DNA from: Candidatus Pacearchaeota archaeon
GTDB lineage: Archaea; Nanoarchaeota; Nanoarchaeia; Pacearchaeales; GW2011-AR1
DNA length: 27,979 nt
Direction of reading: 5' to 3'
NCBI GenBank assembly: GCA_002686195.1
Contig: NZAS01000175.1
Location: forward strand, 1 to 27,979
The notes below the pieces were generated by a model. That model ran no database searches. It had not been told where the DNA came from and saw only the letters and a list, made by a program, of their open reading frames with translations. Within the stretch, counting starts at the first letter, position 1. Each line of letters opens with the position of its first letter. A program made the position numbers and the translations under genes. This document shows positions 18,701 to 26,210 of the stretch, piece after piece.

Positions 18701-21700
18701 CGCGGAGAAGTGGGCATCGGCGTGGAGCCTTCCACGTAGGGATAACTCGATGCATATGCACCTTCCATCGCATCATCAAGCTCTGGCTCTTTAAATTCTA
18801 TTGTAGGAAATTGGCTTTTATATTTATTTCTTTCTAGTACATGGCTTTCAACTGTATTAAAAACATCAGCATCAAAATCTGCGGATGCGGGTAATAATTG
18901 AGAAAGAATTGTGGCTATAGCATCGTCAAACCATTTATAATAGGTGATAAATTTTTCTACTTGTTGTACATCGGTGACCCTTCTAAAAAATATCTCTCTA
19001 AGTTTTTCTAACGTTTTATACCTATCGCGATACCGATTAACTGGCTCTCCAATAACATTATTAAAATCTACTACTCCAGCAAAAAATTGAAGCATCTCTT
19101 GAGAGATGGCCATATATTGACTTTTTTCAAGTGTATAGCGATAGCTAGGAATTGATATCGGGGAATTAGAAAGATCTGCTCCAAAAACTATATCGTCCTC
19201 AGATAAAATTTGAATCATGTCCGAAGAAACCACTAATTCAGGATCAATAAACTTAAAGGTATTTACAAGTTTATTATCCACTACATTGGTGGCTGATCCA
19301 CTGAAGCCCACGCCGAAACCACTGTGTTGGTGGCCGGCAAGTCCCCCCGCCCATCCATAGTTGTTACGAATTAAAGCAGAACCAGAGCTATAATCGGCTA
19401 CTTCAAAATTACCTGCGGTATCGGAAGAGGTAACGTTTCCGAAGTTCCAATCCAACACTAACATATTAGAATTTAAAATATCATATCCGGCGTTATTGCT
19501 ATCAATAGGAGAGATATTTTGATACGAACTGGAAATTCCCACATTATTAACATCAAATAAATGCTGTTCAAGGCTGACATCATCTAAGTATTTTGCCCAA
19601 TAACGCACTCCTCCTACGCGGACATCCGAGGGCGCCAACAATGTGCCTGTCATATTAGTGCGTTGAGCACCGGCGTACACTCGTTTGGAAGCATTTAATA
19701 AAGCTTTACCCGCAGCATTACTAATCGAAGAAGTTAAATAAAAGCTATCCTTTACATACCCAAGTTCCGTGTTGATACCTTTAAAAATTACATCATAAGT
19801 ATAACCAGTCGAGCCGGTGACCATATCGGTAACAGGAAAATTGTTAGGTTTTAGTCGAACAGAAAAATTCCATTGTTGATTATCGTATGCATTATAAAAT
19901 ATACTACTGGTTAATTCCGGAATCGGAAATGGTGTTAGAGAGGAGGTCAAAAGAAAGTAAACGTTTCTCGATCTTAAATCTGGGCGCCTAGCAAAAACTT
20001 GAAAGTTTACATCATCCGTAGCAAAAAATGTTGGATCTGATCCATTGTCCACTGAAGCGGAATAAATACCAAATAAGGATACTTTAATAGGATCTCGGTC
20101 CACGGTATCTTCGGAATCTAAGAGATAATATGGAAATTCTACATCGGCTTCCAGTGTCATCCCATAGCGATCTTCATATCCAAGTGGGCCGCTACCGGAA
20201 ATGTATCCTCGTGTTTCGCTATCCCCCGAACTGGTCGCTTCATATACGATGCCTGCAGCGCTATTTCGATCATTAAGATTAAGATATTTCTTTTTTAATG
20301 TAGTTTGCTGCAGATTATTGGCCAGAGTATAAATATTGTTATTCGAATAAGCATTTAATTTTACTAACTGTTCGCCCACATGAAAACATCTCAATATATT
20401 ACGAACAGCTTTTTCAGTTCCTTTGGCCTTATAAATGTGGGCGATATTATTATATAAATTTAAATAAATTAAGTTTTTGGTCTCAGTCAGGTCTCCTTCA
20501 AATAGCGTAGTATTGTCGCGATTTAAAAATTTCTCCATTACATCTGCATCAATAAATGTTTCGGGAGTATATAATCCCAAAGATTGAGGTAAATGCTGTG
20601 CAAAAGGAAGAGGAGTGTAGGCGCCGCTTGTATAAACATTGTTCTTAAATTCAGGGATAGCTGAAATATAAGAATGAAGCTTGTCAAAATATGCTCCCAT
20701 AATGTGGGAAATAACATTTAGATTGTTAGTTTCACTTAATTCATCGTCTTCAATGACCCAACTAGGTACTAAGTCCTTAAAGGAGGAATTGTTTTGATTA
20801 TCATGATAAGACCCACTAGATAATAAATTCTCTTTTAGGGTGCTTACCTCCGAGTTGGTGCTATAAATAATGGGATCCAGATATTCTTGTGTGGATGCGG
20901 AGGCCTCAATCATGGCGGAGCCGGTATTACGTGAGGTGGAAGAGTACCCAGTCCAAGTTCCATTAGAGAGTCTTCCACTGTAATCTAGCACACTGCTATC
21001 AGTCGTGCTGTTTCCCGCTATACCTTCATTAAATTTATAATAAACCCCGAGAGTAGTATTGGCTATATCTGTATTTGTGCCGCCGCGGACTTGTGTAAAC
21101 CAATTTTTTCCAATATCTTTACCACTTCGCGCCACTTTCCAATATCTAAATTCATCAACTGACCCACTAAGTTTACCGGCGCCGACCATGTTTTCAACTT
21201 TTTGAGCGCTATCTGCCGCGCCAGAAGGAGCGGTCAATAATGCCCCAAGGCGCGCCACCATATTTTTAGAATTAATCTCATTAATAGTAGTGCTAGTGAC
21301 AGTATTAATATCGTTGACTCTGCCGTCTACATACAAAGTGGTTACAAAATTACTTGCTGTATTCTGGAATACAAACGCATAATGTTTCCAATCGTCAAAT
21401 GTATCTACTTTGATATCTTTGCCAATCGTTTGTTCAAAAATACCAGTGGCGCCAGATTGGGCGGTAATATTAAATGGTACACCGGCAGATATTCCATTAA
21501 AGGTTACAGTAATTCTTCCATAATGAGGATTAGGATTTGCTCCCTCGGCGCCTCCATTAGCACTAGAAGATAGCTCATTATTCCAAATATCCACAAGAAC
21601 TTGTTTGTTTGTTAATGCTAAATCAAGAGACCCCGTTTTGGCCCAACATTCAATCGTAACACCTTTGTCAAAATCGGCTTTTAAGTTAGATTCTCGCGAG

Positions 21701-22272
21701 CCTGTTCCATATCCCGCAGGTAAACTTGCTGACACATATAAATCAGTTTCATAGAGATTGGAAAATTGGAGTTTAGAGGAGTAAGGATCCCTAAAAAGTT
21801 TAGGAGTGTTTTGACTACCATCATAAATGGTGTGTGGACCTCCCTGGAAATCAATATATTCCAATGTAGATGGGAGGCCATATCCACTTTGAAGGCTTCC
21901 ACTTAATGTGCCCCACTCGTCCGAACTCATTATAATGTGGCCATTAGTACGAGGATACAAGTTGTTGAAAATATACTTTTCAATATCCAACGAGTTGTTG
22001 TAAAATTGATTTATTTCTGCGTCGGATCCGTCATAAGGATAGAAATCAGTAATTCTTTCTATTGCCGATTTATAATAAAGATAAGCTGAGCCAAATTTAG
22101 CAAAATTCTCTGGCTTAGAATAATCTATATGTGGAACAAAAGTATCTTGCTTTAATTTAAGTTGGTTGACATTCCTTACTGATTCAACATCTTCAAATGC
22201 CTCTTGTTCGGTGGCGTCAGAAAGATAATTGCGTGATTGGTCTGTAGAGCCAAATAATTTTCTAATACTCAT
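12778..22272 (-). CDS. giant LamG-domain tail/baseplate structural protein (3164 aa)
   Basis: This is one uninterrupted frame covering a third of the window. Residues about 205-440 form a concanavalin A/LamG-like domain (VTIECWAKTG, DDWKHYAFVFQN, LYVDGR, GSVDEFRYWK, YYKFNEG). Residues about 535-660 are mainly helical and contain YKAKGTEKAVRNILRCFHVG (K615 onward), like a motif I recall from tail-tip/baseplate proteins. Residues about 705-910 look like a second ConA-like domain (YDVIFKGIN, GGVRYWAKYLDD). A helical block follows (about 1086-1128), then long beta-rich stretches, a Gly/Arg/Ser-rich linker (about 3024-3060) and a conserved-looking end (GFNWPYDFISFVEMIKLDAE). The ATG overlaps the previous gene by 11 bases. 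Lying two genes after gp6, it occupies the position of T4 wedge proteins such as gp7. A scaffold or carbohydrate-contacting function is inference. Confidence 0.8.
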   Translation of the reverse strand: MSIRKLFGSTDQSRNYLSDATEQEAFEDVESVRNVNQLKLKQDTFVPHIDYSKPENFAKFGSAYLYYKSAIERITDFYPYDGSDAEINQFYNNSLDIEKYIFNNLYPRTNGHIIMSSDEWGTLSGSLQSGYGLPSTLEYIDFQGGPHTIYDGSQNTPKLFRDPYSSKLQFSNLYETDLYVSASLPAGYGTGSRESNLKADFDKGVTIECWAKTGSLDLALTNKQVLVDIWNNELSSSANGGAEGANPNPHYGRITVTFNGISAGVPFNITAQSGATGIFEQTIGKDIKVDTFDDWKHYAFVFQNTASNFVTTLYVDGRVNDINTVTSTTINEINSKNMVARLGALLTAPSGAADSAQKVENMVGAGKLSGSVDEFRYWKVARSGKDIGKNWFTQVRGGTNTDIANTTLGVYYKFNEGIAGNSTTDSSVLDYSGRLSNGTWTGYSSTSRNTGSAMIEASASTQEYLDPIIYSTNSEVSTLKENLLSSGSYHDNQNNSSFKDLVPSWVIEDDELSETNNLNVISHIMGAYFDKLHSYISAIPEFKNNVYTSGAYTPLPFAQHLPQSLGLYTPETFIDADVMEKFLNRDNTTLFEGDLTETKNLIYLNLYNNIAHIYKAKGTEKAVRNILRCFHVGEQLVKLNAYSNNNIYTLANNLQQTTLKKKYLNLNDRNSAAGIVYEATSSGDSETRGYISGSGPLGYEDRYGMTLEADVEFPYYLLDSEDTVDRDPIKVSLFGIYSASVDNGSDPTFFATDDVNFQVFARRPDLRSRNVYFLLTSSLTPFPIPELTSSIFYNAYDNQQWNFSVRLKPNNFPVTDMVTGSTGYTYDVIFKGINTELGYVKDSFYLTSSISNAAGKALLNASKRVYAGAQRTNMTGTLLAPSDVRVGGVRYWAKYLDDVSLEQHLFDVNNVGISSSYQNISPIDSNNAGYDILNSNMLVLDWNFGNVTSSDTAGNFEVADYSSGSALIRNNYGWAGGLAGHQHSGFGVGFSGSATNVVDNKLVNTFKFIDPELVVSSDMIQILSEDDIVFGADLSNSPISIPSYRYTLEKSQYMAISQEMLQFFAGVVDFNNVIGEPVNRYRDRYKTLEKLREIFFRRVTDVQQVEKFITYYKWFDDAIATILSQLLPASADFDADVFNTVESHVLERNKYKSQFPTIEFKEPELDDAMEGAYASSYPYVEGSTPMPTSPRSTEIKRWYWDRRSRRNAPEITSGDSTIDEQRNIVRDVVYNNPHLSQSIGRISGSTGLTTSTIRKFTVERLSKVFLLKAQSPFSTASRTLKGGTNFTNNKNIHFTYNSLYPAGPVNTDNNVYVPENILLGFTDEMEGYHETVDLNDVNAKYKRYLPVNNGRDWQNGYGYANVKSSYVFPFNIISPAVSSGFNKQVIDRVTGNIQITNLHHDGYGSTIEVPMQGPFTDYAVGGHQSRHIALNTGSDNYTNRPEAWKIFLGQCAGTSSTSGAIGMGGADYPWPEANAEGVRPYPMTASQKAVYYRDFIAKSPLNIKNLKIVTGSTPLGNYTSNYEIFHSVGSIANPRNFIENQPTLPVQLTKSTQGRSMLSLHRTDEEHFQFVSDYSVSYLTGATGKSIITGRFAAPGGMEVMSLGYLDFRGSEMSVYNSLLNRNLTVIKPSQGPSGTFSEATGAGGPGIRVSDIHHKDFGMRAHLARHSAKFGRDSLNVTASDNLPGKVYDQLPAAYKISRNTKRRLTQTQNFGTVTTGTLYDNWFIQHQIPQSDRQYSWFTNSLADPTSDRYLNFAPLYGTLAGYYSNSAGIVSYFDFVSASSVTSSTTPTLFQPTARIDIFTLEPLSASTNNILGFPTASSPSSYFNSVFIDNLPAATSNDITGATANFFNLLMTQRGNTYGWNWKKTHQQSNPVTIGELKANEITVADQKDVLTRYRLHPLSLRGRTALINFDAPTSPFSKRGKNLKTNAVTIKATNNNEMIYFGSTDLADYVLPSMDTTTTPFYQLIDASRTQGYNLNWIAYTEALFPSARNEFMSYSTGRIDYDNKYWRDNLDNRVTLGSTEPNSFDITIMLSQSSWVLDAQEDFETRTGPVTGTAPSEFAFSAHGKAGELQNNYFSFFTGTLSSSGLPGEGIDYRAPRMLRMGALYSRKHMIGPRRSARAPTGPTAIDTYGPGTFTETLQLYSGEAKWEANTQAGILIKSGDTTVFESHPSEPWFNEYEDFRYDVKLMAKGYSIVPEFRISEHVEDYLKYGVNACRDKIDTFTIPGTIHTSATASFYKDFSNSEFMQDFLKVKNDSLLTAKEIRLICSAAIRFNPYKGFYPAQRTLDLVSQFSRSYAENLIGNALSTPGSTATANYGFPKLVQPQQAAGALRPLFQTLFAPGILYNTIKSGLAVDYPIVADDTKVDRSLNYYGAGKGPNTNNWAVTSTASGSSGITGYDGGEFWDRRIPFEAIVEPEQYLNGISVFDIEPHPSMSLYVTSAWGATSGDPIYSMMANNFFGEVAYFFLKDQEFTRLESNTLTDDIRFASGAIYGARAKLRRSVSGSRSYEYESGSAGNNDPYGRFGGLLATAGGLQVGSYPIPQDPRQNPNFKESFTMYSRPSAFGPAVGGRPTGSASKYASVINSAPIDSFTGFNWAYTPPYTNGEAWVDLIFKPSHTKSYDLDQILAEITPVYWRVDPGYNGINGLPYADYQTPLISSYVQYSGNLQSIYAGRNVNANAMQMSASIDLFGVERVMEEETDKFGNEIKSTNKVVGKKWVIQPKFETPMMNFSDVGIHALTASDGTLTLPTYGSGATPQGMWHQFGIIETDPKKGIFLEIDDIPTEWLKFHYDVVNNSTAYNGNDINAGPKIFSRMKSLVDVAGFDKRRNRARLGELTEQTILREAIVAVPYTIESIDNKTLRKGVSKNITKTRKSFISIPTERYESALASEKGSLRGDSLDAAGESIRKLIQRMEQYVLPPHLDFLNNENIDPMVMYIFEFEYKLDQDDLSYIWQNIAPRDYKKITLTTQSIAHDLSINELLSEDDIMDNENLRWMVFKAHQRATVTYDDLRADQVNQAVSKDRGNSSGLRGANRGASSNDRSGRRGNRSESARVYESGYPIGFNWPYDFISFVEMIKLDAEVLYDEGDGSRFSGERGMADEQLWVTAPGMTVSSAIEGRSASSGKNIQGTLGTQDTQIAGESATQKMNKRTAELLGSD

Positions 22273-23992
22273 AGTCTTCTACTCTAAACTTAAACACCTG
22301 ATCTTGCTCGGTCCAACTGCTTAGCTCTTCATCATAAAATGCAAATTTAAATGCATATTCATAACCGGGATCTAATAAGTTCATATTAAAATCAAAATAA
22401 TTGCCCGAGACATCATAAGAAAGCGCAGTGTGGAGATCGCTGCCAGTTCCATAGGGGACCGCATCATATGAATCTAACGTGCGATAGACTCTATAGGATG
22501 CGCTAACAATGGTGGTAGTTTCAACGGTAGAGTTGGCTTTGGTATAAATATTAGGACTCCAAAATTTATCTCTCACATACAAGTTGAAGCGCGCGCTTTG
22601 ATCTGCACGATATTTCTCCTGTAAATTGGTAATATTTAAATAATATACGGGATGACGATTACTTTGGCGCCCGGTGAAACGCAAAGGCTTGAGGGTGCCA
22701 GTAAAATATTGAGTGATTGCGTCAAAGGCACTCGTTGTCGTATTGCTTCCTGTAAACCATACATCGTAGACAGTCATAAGTTTCGTGGCGCCGGTCATTG
22801 CAAAAGATGCACTATAAATTCCCGTCGAAACAATACCGCCGGTGACAACTAATAAGTTAGCGCTATTGACGTTTCCAAGATCATCTACTGATAAAATTTG
22901 CACACTTCCCGTATCGGCGGTGGTGGCTCCCGAAACTGGGATATCTGAGGGTGGAACATCGTCACCATCACCTCCTTCATAAAATCCTCCAGTAGAACCC
23001 GAAAAAATACTTACATAAATTCTTTTATCATCGCCTAATGCGGGAATGTCTTTTAGCCTTCCACGTACATAATTGTATAAATAAATGGTATTCAAATTAT
23101 CGGCTGCTGGGGCCAAGGCGCTGCTTAAATAAAAGTCTCCCCGATCATCAGTAACACGACTGTTCCAGCGGGCTTCTAAAACAGGCCGCTTGAAAAAATA
23201 TTGAGATCCTCTCGCAAAGAATCTTTTAGTATAATAAGAACGTGTTGAGCCACTCGGATTATAAATTACACTTTGTGTATCGTCGTCTCCATCAAGCGCC
23301 AATTGGCCGGGGATTCGTGACACCACCGTATTCGCTGAGCCCGATTCAAATGCTTCATAACTTGCAGAAAGATGAACTCCCACACCATAATTTGTATAAG
23401 TACCAGCAATCCATTGTTCTACTAAGGGAGTGATATTTACTTCTACATCTTCTAAACCAGTCGTAAAATCTTGCGTAAATGTAAAAATTTCAGTATTCAC
23501 GACACCTGCCACATTCCCACCGGTAATATAAGAGCCGCCGGCTAAAACAGTGTTGCTGATATCAGTCCAATAGGCTGTGTTTGATGCGCTCATCCAGTTG
23601 GCGCCAGTGTTTCCATAGGTAAGATCTTGATATCCTTCAAGATCCAATCCTACTCCTTCTTGCCACGACTGTGATACCGCTAAGATAGTAAGAGTATAAT
23701 CAACAGGAACAGTTTTTGAATGAGAAGCGTTAAACAATCGCAAATAATAACTTACGCTTCCACTAGCTGGGATAATGTTATTGGTTCGATCCGTAGATAT
23801 ATCGTCCACAGGAAATTTAATTAAAATTCGAGATAATTCAGCAGAACTCGTAGTAATTCGACCATAAATGGAAAATGTCTCCATAATATCTGCCAGCCCT
23901 GCGTTTGCGCCGGTGCCACGAGTAGTTAAATTTTGTTGATAGGCATTAACAATTGTTGTATCTGCTGATGCCGTATACTTTCTAATCGCCAT
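22262..23992 (-). CDS. DNRLRE-like jelly-roll tail protein with Ig-like C-terminus (576 aa)
   Basis: The N-terminal 230 residues have the layout of DNRLRE/CBM-like jelly-roll domains: ADTTIVNAYQQNL, a strand ending SRILIKFPVDDI, a YLRLFNA strand, SQSWQEGVGLDLEGY, and VNITPLVEQWIAGTYTNYGV. The middle holds an RRP-like strand region (SYYTKRFFARGSQYFFKRPV). The C-terminal 120 residues look Ig/FN3-like (ASYRVYRTLDSYD then LLDPGYEYAFKFAFYDE). I recall this combination from marine myophages. Its ATG overlaps the gp6 stop as TAATG, with AGGAAAG upstream, so it is coupled to the baseplate wedge gene. A baseplate-attached adhesin or wedge partner is likely; the DNRLRE assignment is by strand pattern and should be confirmed by profile search. 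Confidence 0.75.
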   Translation of the reverse strand: MAIRKYTASADTTIVNAYQQNLTTRGTGANAGLADIMETFSIYGRITTSSAELSRILIKFPVDDISTDRTNNIIPASGSVSYYLRLFNASHSKTVPVDYTLTILAVSQSWQEGVGLDLEGYQDLTYGNTGANWMSASNTAYWTDISNTVLAGGSYITGGNVAGVVNTEIFTFTQDFTTGLEDVEVNITPLVEQWIAGTYTNYGVGVHLSASYEAFESGSANTVVSRIPGQLALDGDDDTQSVIYNPSGSTRSYYTKRFFARGSQYFFKRPVLEARWNSRVTDDRGDFYLSSALAPAADNLNTIYLYNYVRGRLKDIPALGDDKRIYVSIFSGSTGGFYEGGDGDDVPPSDIPVSGATTADTGSVQILSVDDLGNVNSANLLVVTGGIVSTGIYSASFAMTGATKLMTVYDVWFTGSNTTTSAFDAITQYFTGTLKPLRFTGRQSNRHPVYYLNITNLQEKYRADQSARFNLYVRDKFWSPNIYTKANSTVETTTIVSASYRVYRTLDSYDAVPYGTGSDLHTALSYDVSGNYFDFNMNLLDPGYEYAFKFAFYDEELSSWTEQDQVFKFRVEDYEY

Positions 23993-25788
23993 TATCTAAT
24001 CTTTCCTGTAATATCCGTGGCCGGATATTTAATTTCAAAAAGTGCATTTTTCGGGGCTATTAAATATGTTCCATCTGGCGACAGATTGTCATTGATAATG
24101 ATCTCTACCCCAGAATAATTTGCACCCCCTTTGTTAGTTAACATAACTTTCATCACATCTAGAACACCTGTGACCTCTTTTAGTTCTTGATAAATGTCAC
24201 TAATATAGAGGGGCTCTCCAATATAAAAGGCGGTAGTGAACTTAGTGCCCAGGGCAGCAATACATCGATCTAATAAACTATATTTGTCAACGCCGGTGGC
24301 AGCTTTTACTACAAATTCTACTCCTAAATTAATAATATATGGGTCTAAAATGTCAATCGTGTCATTAATCATTCTATATTGATTGAGCCATATTTTTAAA
24401 TTATTCTTAATGGTTGAGTTGGTTTGGATTAATTTACCAAAGCTATCTTCGGAAATAACATACATATTTAAATTTCTCTTAAGAGAATCAGCGTCTTTTT
24501 GGACTGAACATCTTTTAATGGACCCAAAGCTCGCAGGCATACGATATGCTATATTTTCATAATCAGCTTGTGTAACGGCTCTATTTTGAGTAGGAAAGGT
24601 ATCATAAATTCTTCTTTTAACTTCAGTTGAAGAGGGTTGAGATACCGATCCCATAATGGGCTCTTCATTGGTTACTTCCAACGAACTAATGACCTCCTGC
24701 GCAGTACTATCTACTAAAACTAGCTGGTCCGCAAACTCCATGGTCGCATCTCCAACGCCATTTAGGGCTCCTGCTGCAGTATTCGAATTCGTGGGATTCG
24801 TAGCTCTATATACCACTGTCAAGGTGGTGTTAGCTGGAACATAACCAAAACTTTCATTTTTAGTTAAACGCGTAGGATCAAATGTGCTATCGGTGACATA
24901 ATCGCGTGCAAAAGCATTGATTGCCACCGTTTGTGGCTCTGCTACTACATTTGTTTCGTCGGATTTTCCACTGCCAAATTGTAGAAAAGTATTTACCCTG
25001 TCTCGTTGAACAATAAATTTCCGCGAGACCAAGTACGGCTTGATAACAGATGGAACGTTATCTTCTCTAAAGTTTTTATTGGAAATCTCTTTGTATACCA
25101 TATCTTGTGACAGATAATCTACTTCATAATATTCATTGCCTTCGGAATCGATGACCGTAATGATCTCTGCTACATTATTACTAGAAAGACGCAAGCGCAA
25201 AAATCGTTGATATCCTCCCACTGTTAATCGTTGTTCTCTAAACTCTCCCGATACCACAGTGCCGTAAGCTTTAATGGCATATTGAGTAGGGGCGCCTGTG
25301 GAGGCGTCTGCGCGGGCAACAACTACCGGATTTTGAGGATCTCCGAAATCCACATTCTCTGTTAAAATAAAACCCAATCCATTTTGAGATGTAAAACGAC
25401 TCCCCAATTTTAAGATAGGGATATAATTATCATCTGGGCCAATACCCGTTGTAGAAGCCGGGACTAAAACATACATCGCAACACGTCCATAGGTGGAGGC
25501 ACGGCCCGTATATTTATAACCTAAAATCCTTCCATGTCTTAAAACATTATTATACTGATAAGCAGTGTCTAAAAACGTTTCATTAACATTATAATCAAGG
25601 TAGAAAGAAAGTTGATCTCCCACATAGGCAACGGCATCGAGCATTAAGGCGCCGAAGGAGCCCTCACTAAAATCTTGAAAACTATCGGGATAAAACCTTT
25701 CCGCTATTTGGATTAAATCGTTTCTTATACTTTGAAAATCCCGATGAGTATAATCGATGGGAATTATTTTTTTTTGTTCGTTTGGCAT
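23992..25788 (-). CDS. gp6-like baseplate wedge protein (baseplate_J family, 598 aa)
   Basis: The protein forms part of the hexagonal baseplate wedge of a contractile tail. The N-terminus is diagnostic: YTHRDFQSIRNDLIQ, FYPDSFQDFSEGSFG, LDAVAYVGDQLSFYLDYNVNE, FLDTAYQYNNV and GRILGYKYTG (residues 13 to about 98) match the T4 gp6/baseplate_J pattern. Residues about 393-440 carry the second signature, VKRRIYDTFPTQNRAVTQADYE then MPASFGSIKR. The C-terminal third has alternating strands and ends in GKIR. Length is close to T4 gp6. It follows the gp25 gene by 15 bases, as in T4-like baseplate modules, with GAGG 8 bases before the ATG. This call is firm for family, and strong for position in the baseplate. 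Confidence 0.93.
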   Translation of the reverse strand: MPNEQKKIIPIDYTHRDFQSIRNDLIQIAERFYPDSFQDFSEGSFGALMLDAVAYVGDQLSFYLDYNVNETFLDTAYQYNNVLRHGRILGYKYTGRASTYGRVAMYVLVPASTTGIGPDDNYIPILKLGSRFTSQNGLGFILTENVDFGDPQNPVVVARADASTGAPTQYAIKAYGTVVSGEFREQRLTVGGYQRFLRLRLSSNNVAEIITVIDSEGNEYYEVDYLSQDMVYKEISNKNFREDNVPSVIKPYLVSRKFIVQRDRVNTFLQFGSGKSDETNVVAEPQTVAINAFARDYVTDSTFDPTRLTKNESFGYVPANTTLTVVYRATNPTNSNTAAGALNGVGDATMEFADQLVLVDSTAQEVISSLEVTNEEPIMGSVSQPSSTEVKRRIYDTFPTQNRAVTQADYENIAYRMPASFGSIKRCSVQKDADSLKRNLNMYVISEDSFGKLIQTNSTIKNNLKIWLNQYRMINDTIDILDPYIINLGVEFVVKAATGVDKYSLLDRCIAALGTKFTTAFYIGEPLYISDIYQELKEVTGVLDVMKVMLTNKGGANYSGVEIIINDNLSPDGTYLIAPKNALFEIKYPATDITGKIR

Positions 25789-25803
25789 ATAAAATCCTCA
25801 AAT

Positions 25804-26172
25804 TTAAATAGTAATGTTTAATAAATCTTTTACATTGATATTGGGTATTGAATACGTTAATACTAACGAGAGAGTATTCATCTCGGGATTCGTTGTATTA
25901 AATGTGAGAGAGCTAATGTTTACAGCGGGCATATAAGTTTGGACTTGCTGTCGGATGCGCGCGTCGATCTGTGATAGGGTGTCTTGTTCAAAATTTTGAA
26001 ATAAATATGCTTTTAACCCGACTCCATACGCCGGAATCATTACCCTTTCCCCCGGAGTAGTTAAGATAAGCATTTTTAAATTTTGACGCACTAATTTTTT
26101 AATGGTTTTAATCATTACAAATCCATCGGAATCACTGCGCTGTAAGGGAAGCGCCACACCAAAAGCATTCAT
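25804..26172 (-). CDS. gp25-like baseplate wedge protein (GPW/gp25 family, 122 aa)
   Basis: This is a small baseplate wedge component that bridges the central hub and the wedge and is related to lysozyme-like type VI secretion TssE proteins. The core motif ILTTPGERVMIPAYGVGL (residues 36-53) is the conserved LLT.PGER...P.FG..L of the family. It is preceded by a helix (TIKKLVRQNLKML) and followed by a YLFQ strand, the helix ARIRQQVQTYMP and beta strands (TLSLVLTYSIP). Length is typical. The gene is directly upstream of the gp6-like gene, the same order as in many T4-like phages. A GAGG/AGAAG region lies just before the ATG. Strong call. Confidence 0.95.
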   Translation of the reverse strand: MNAFGVALPLQRSDSDGFVMIKTIKKLVRQNLKMLILTTPGERVMIPAYGVGLKAYLFQNFEQDTLSQIDARIRQQVQTYMPAVNISSLTFNTTNPEMNTLSLVLTYSIPNINVKDLLNITI

Positions 26173-26188
26173 CTCTTCTTATAACCTC

Positions 26189-26204
26189 ATTGTAATATTG
26201 TAAT
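26189..26204. repeat. short tandem repeat, two copies of ATTGTAAT
   Basis: Two adjacent identical 8-base units lie in the 38-base gap between the right-edge structural gene and the gp25 gene, about 17 bases from the gp25 start. On the transcribed (minus) strand each unit reads ATTACAAT. This could be a protein-binding site or an accident of AT-rich spacer sequence; nothing else supports a function. Confidence 0.4.
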
Positions 26205-26210
26205 TATTCC

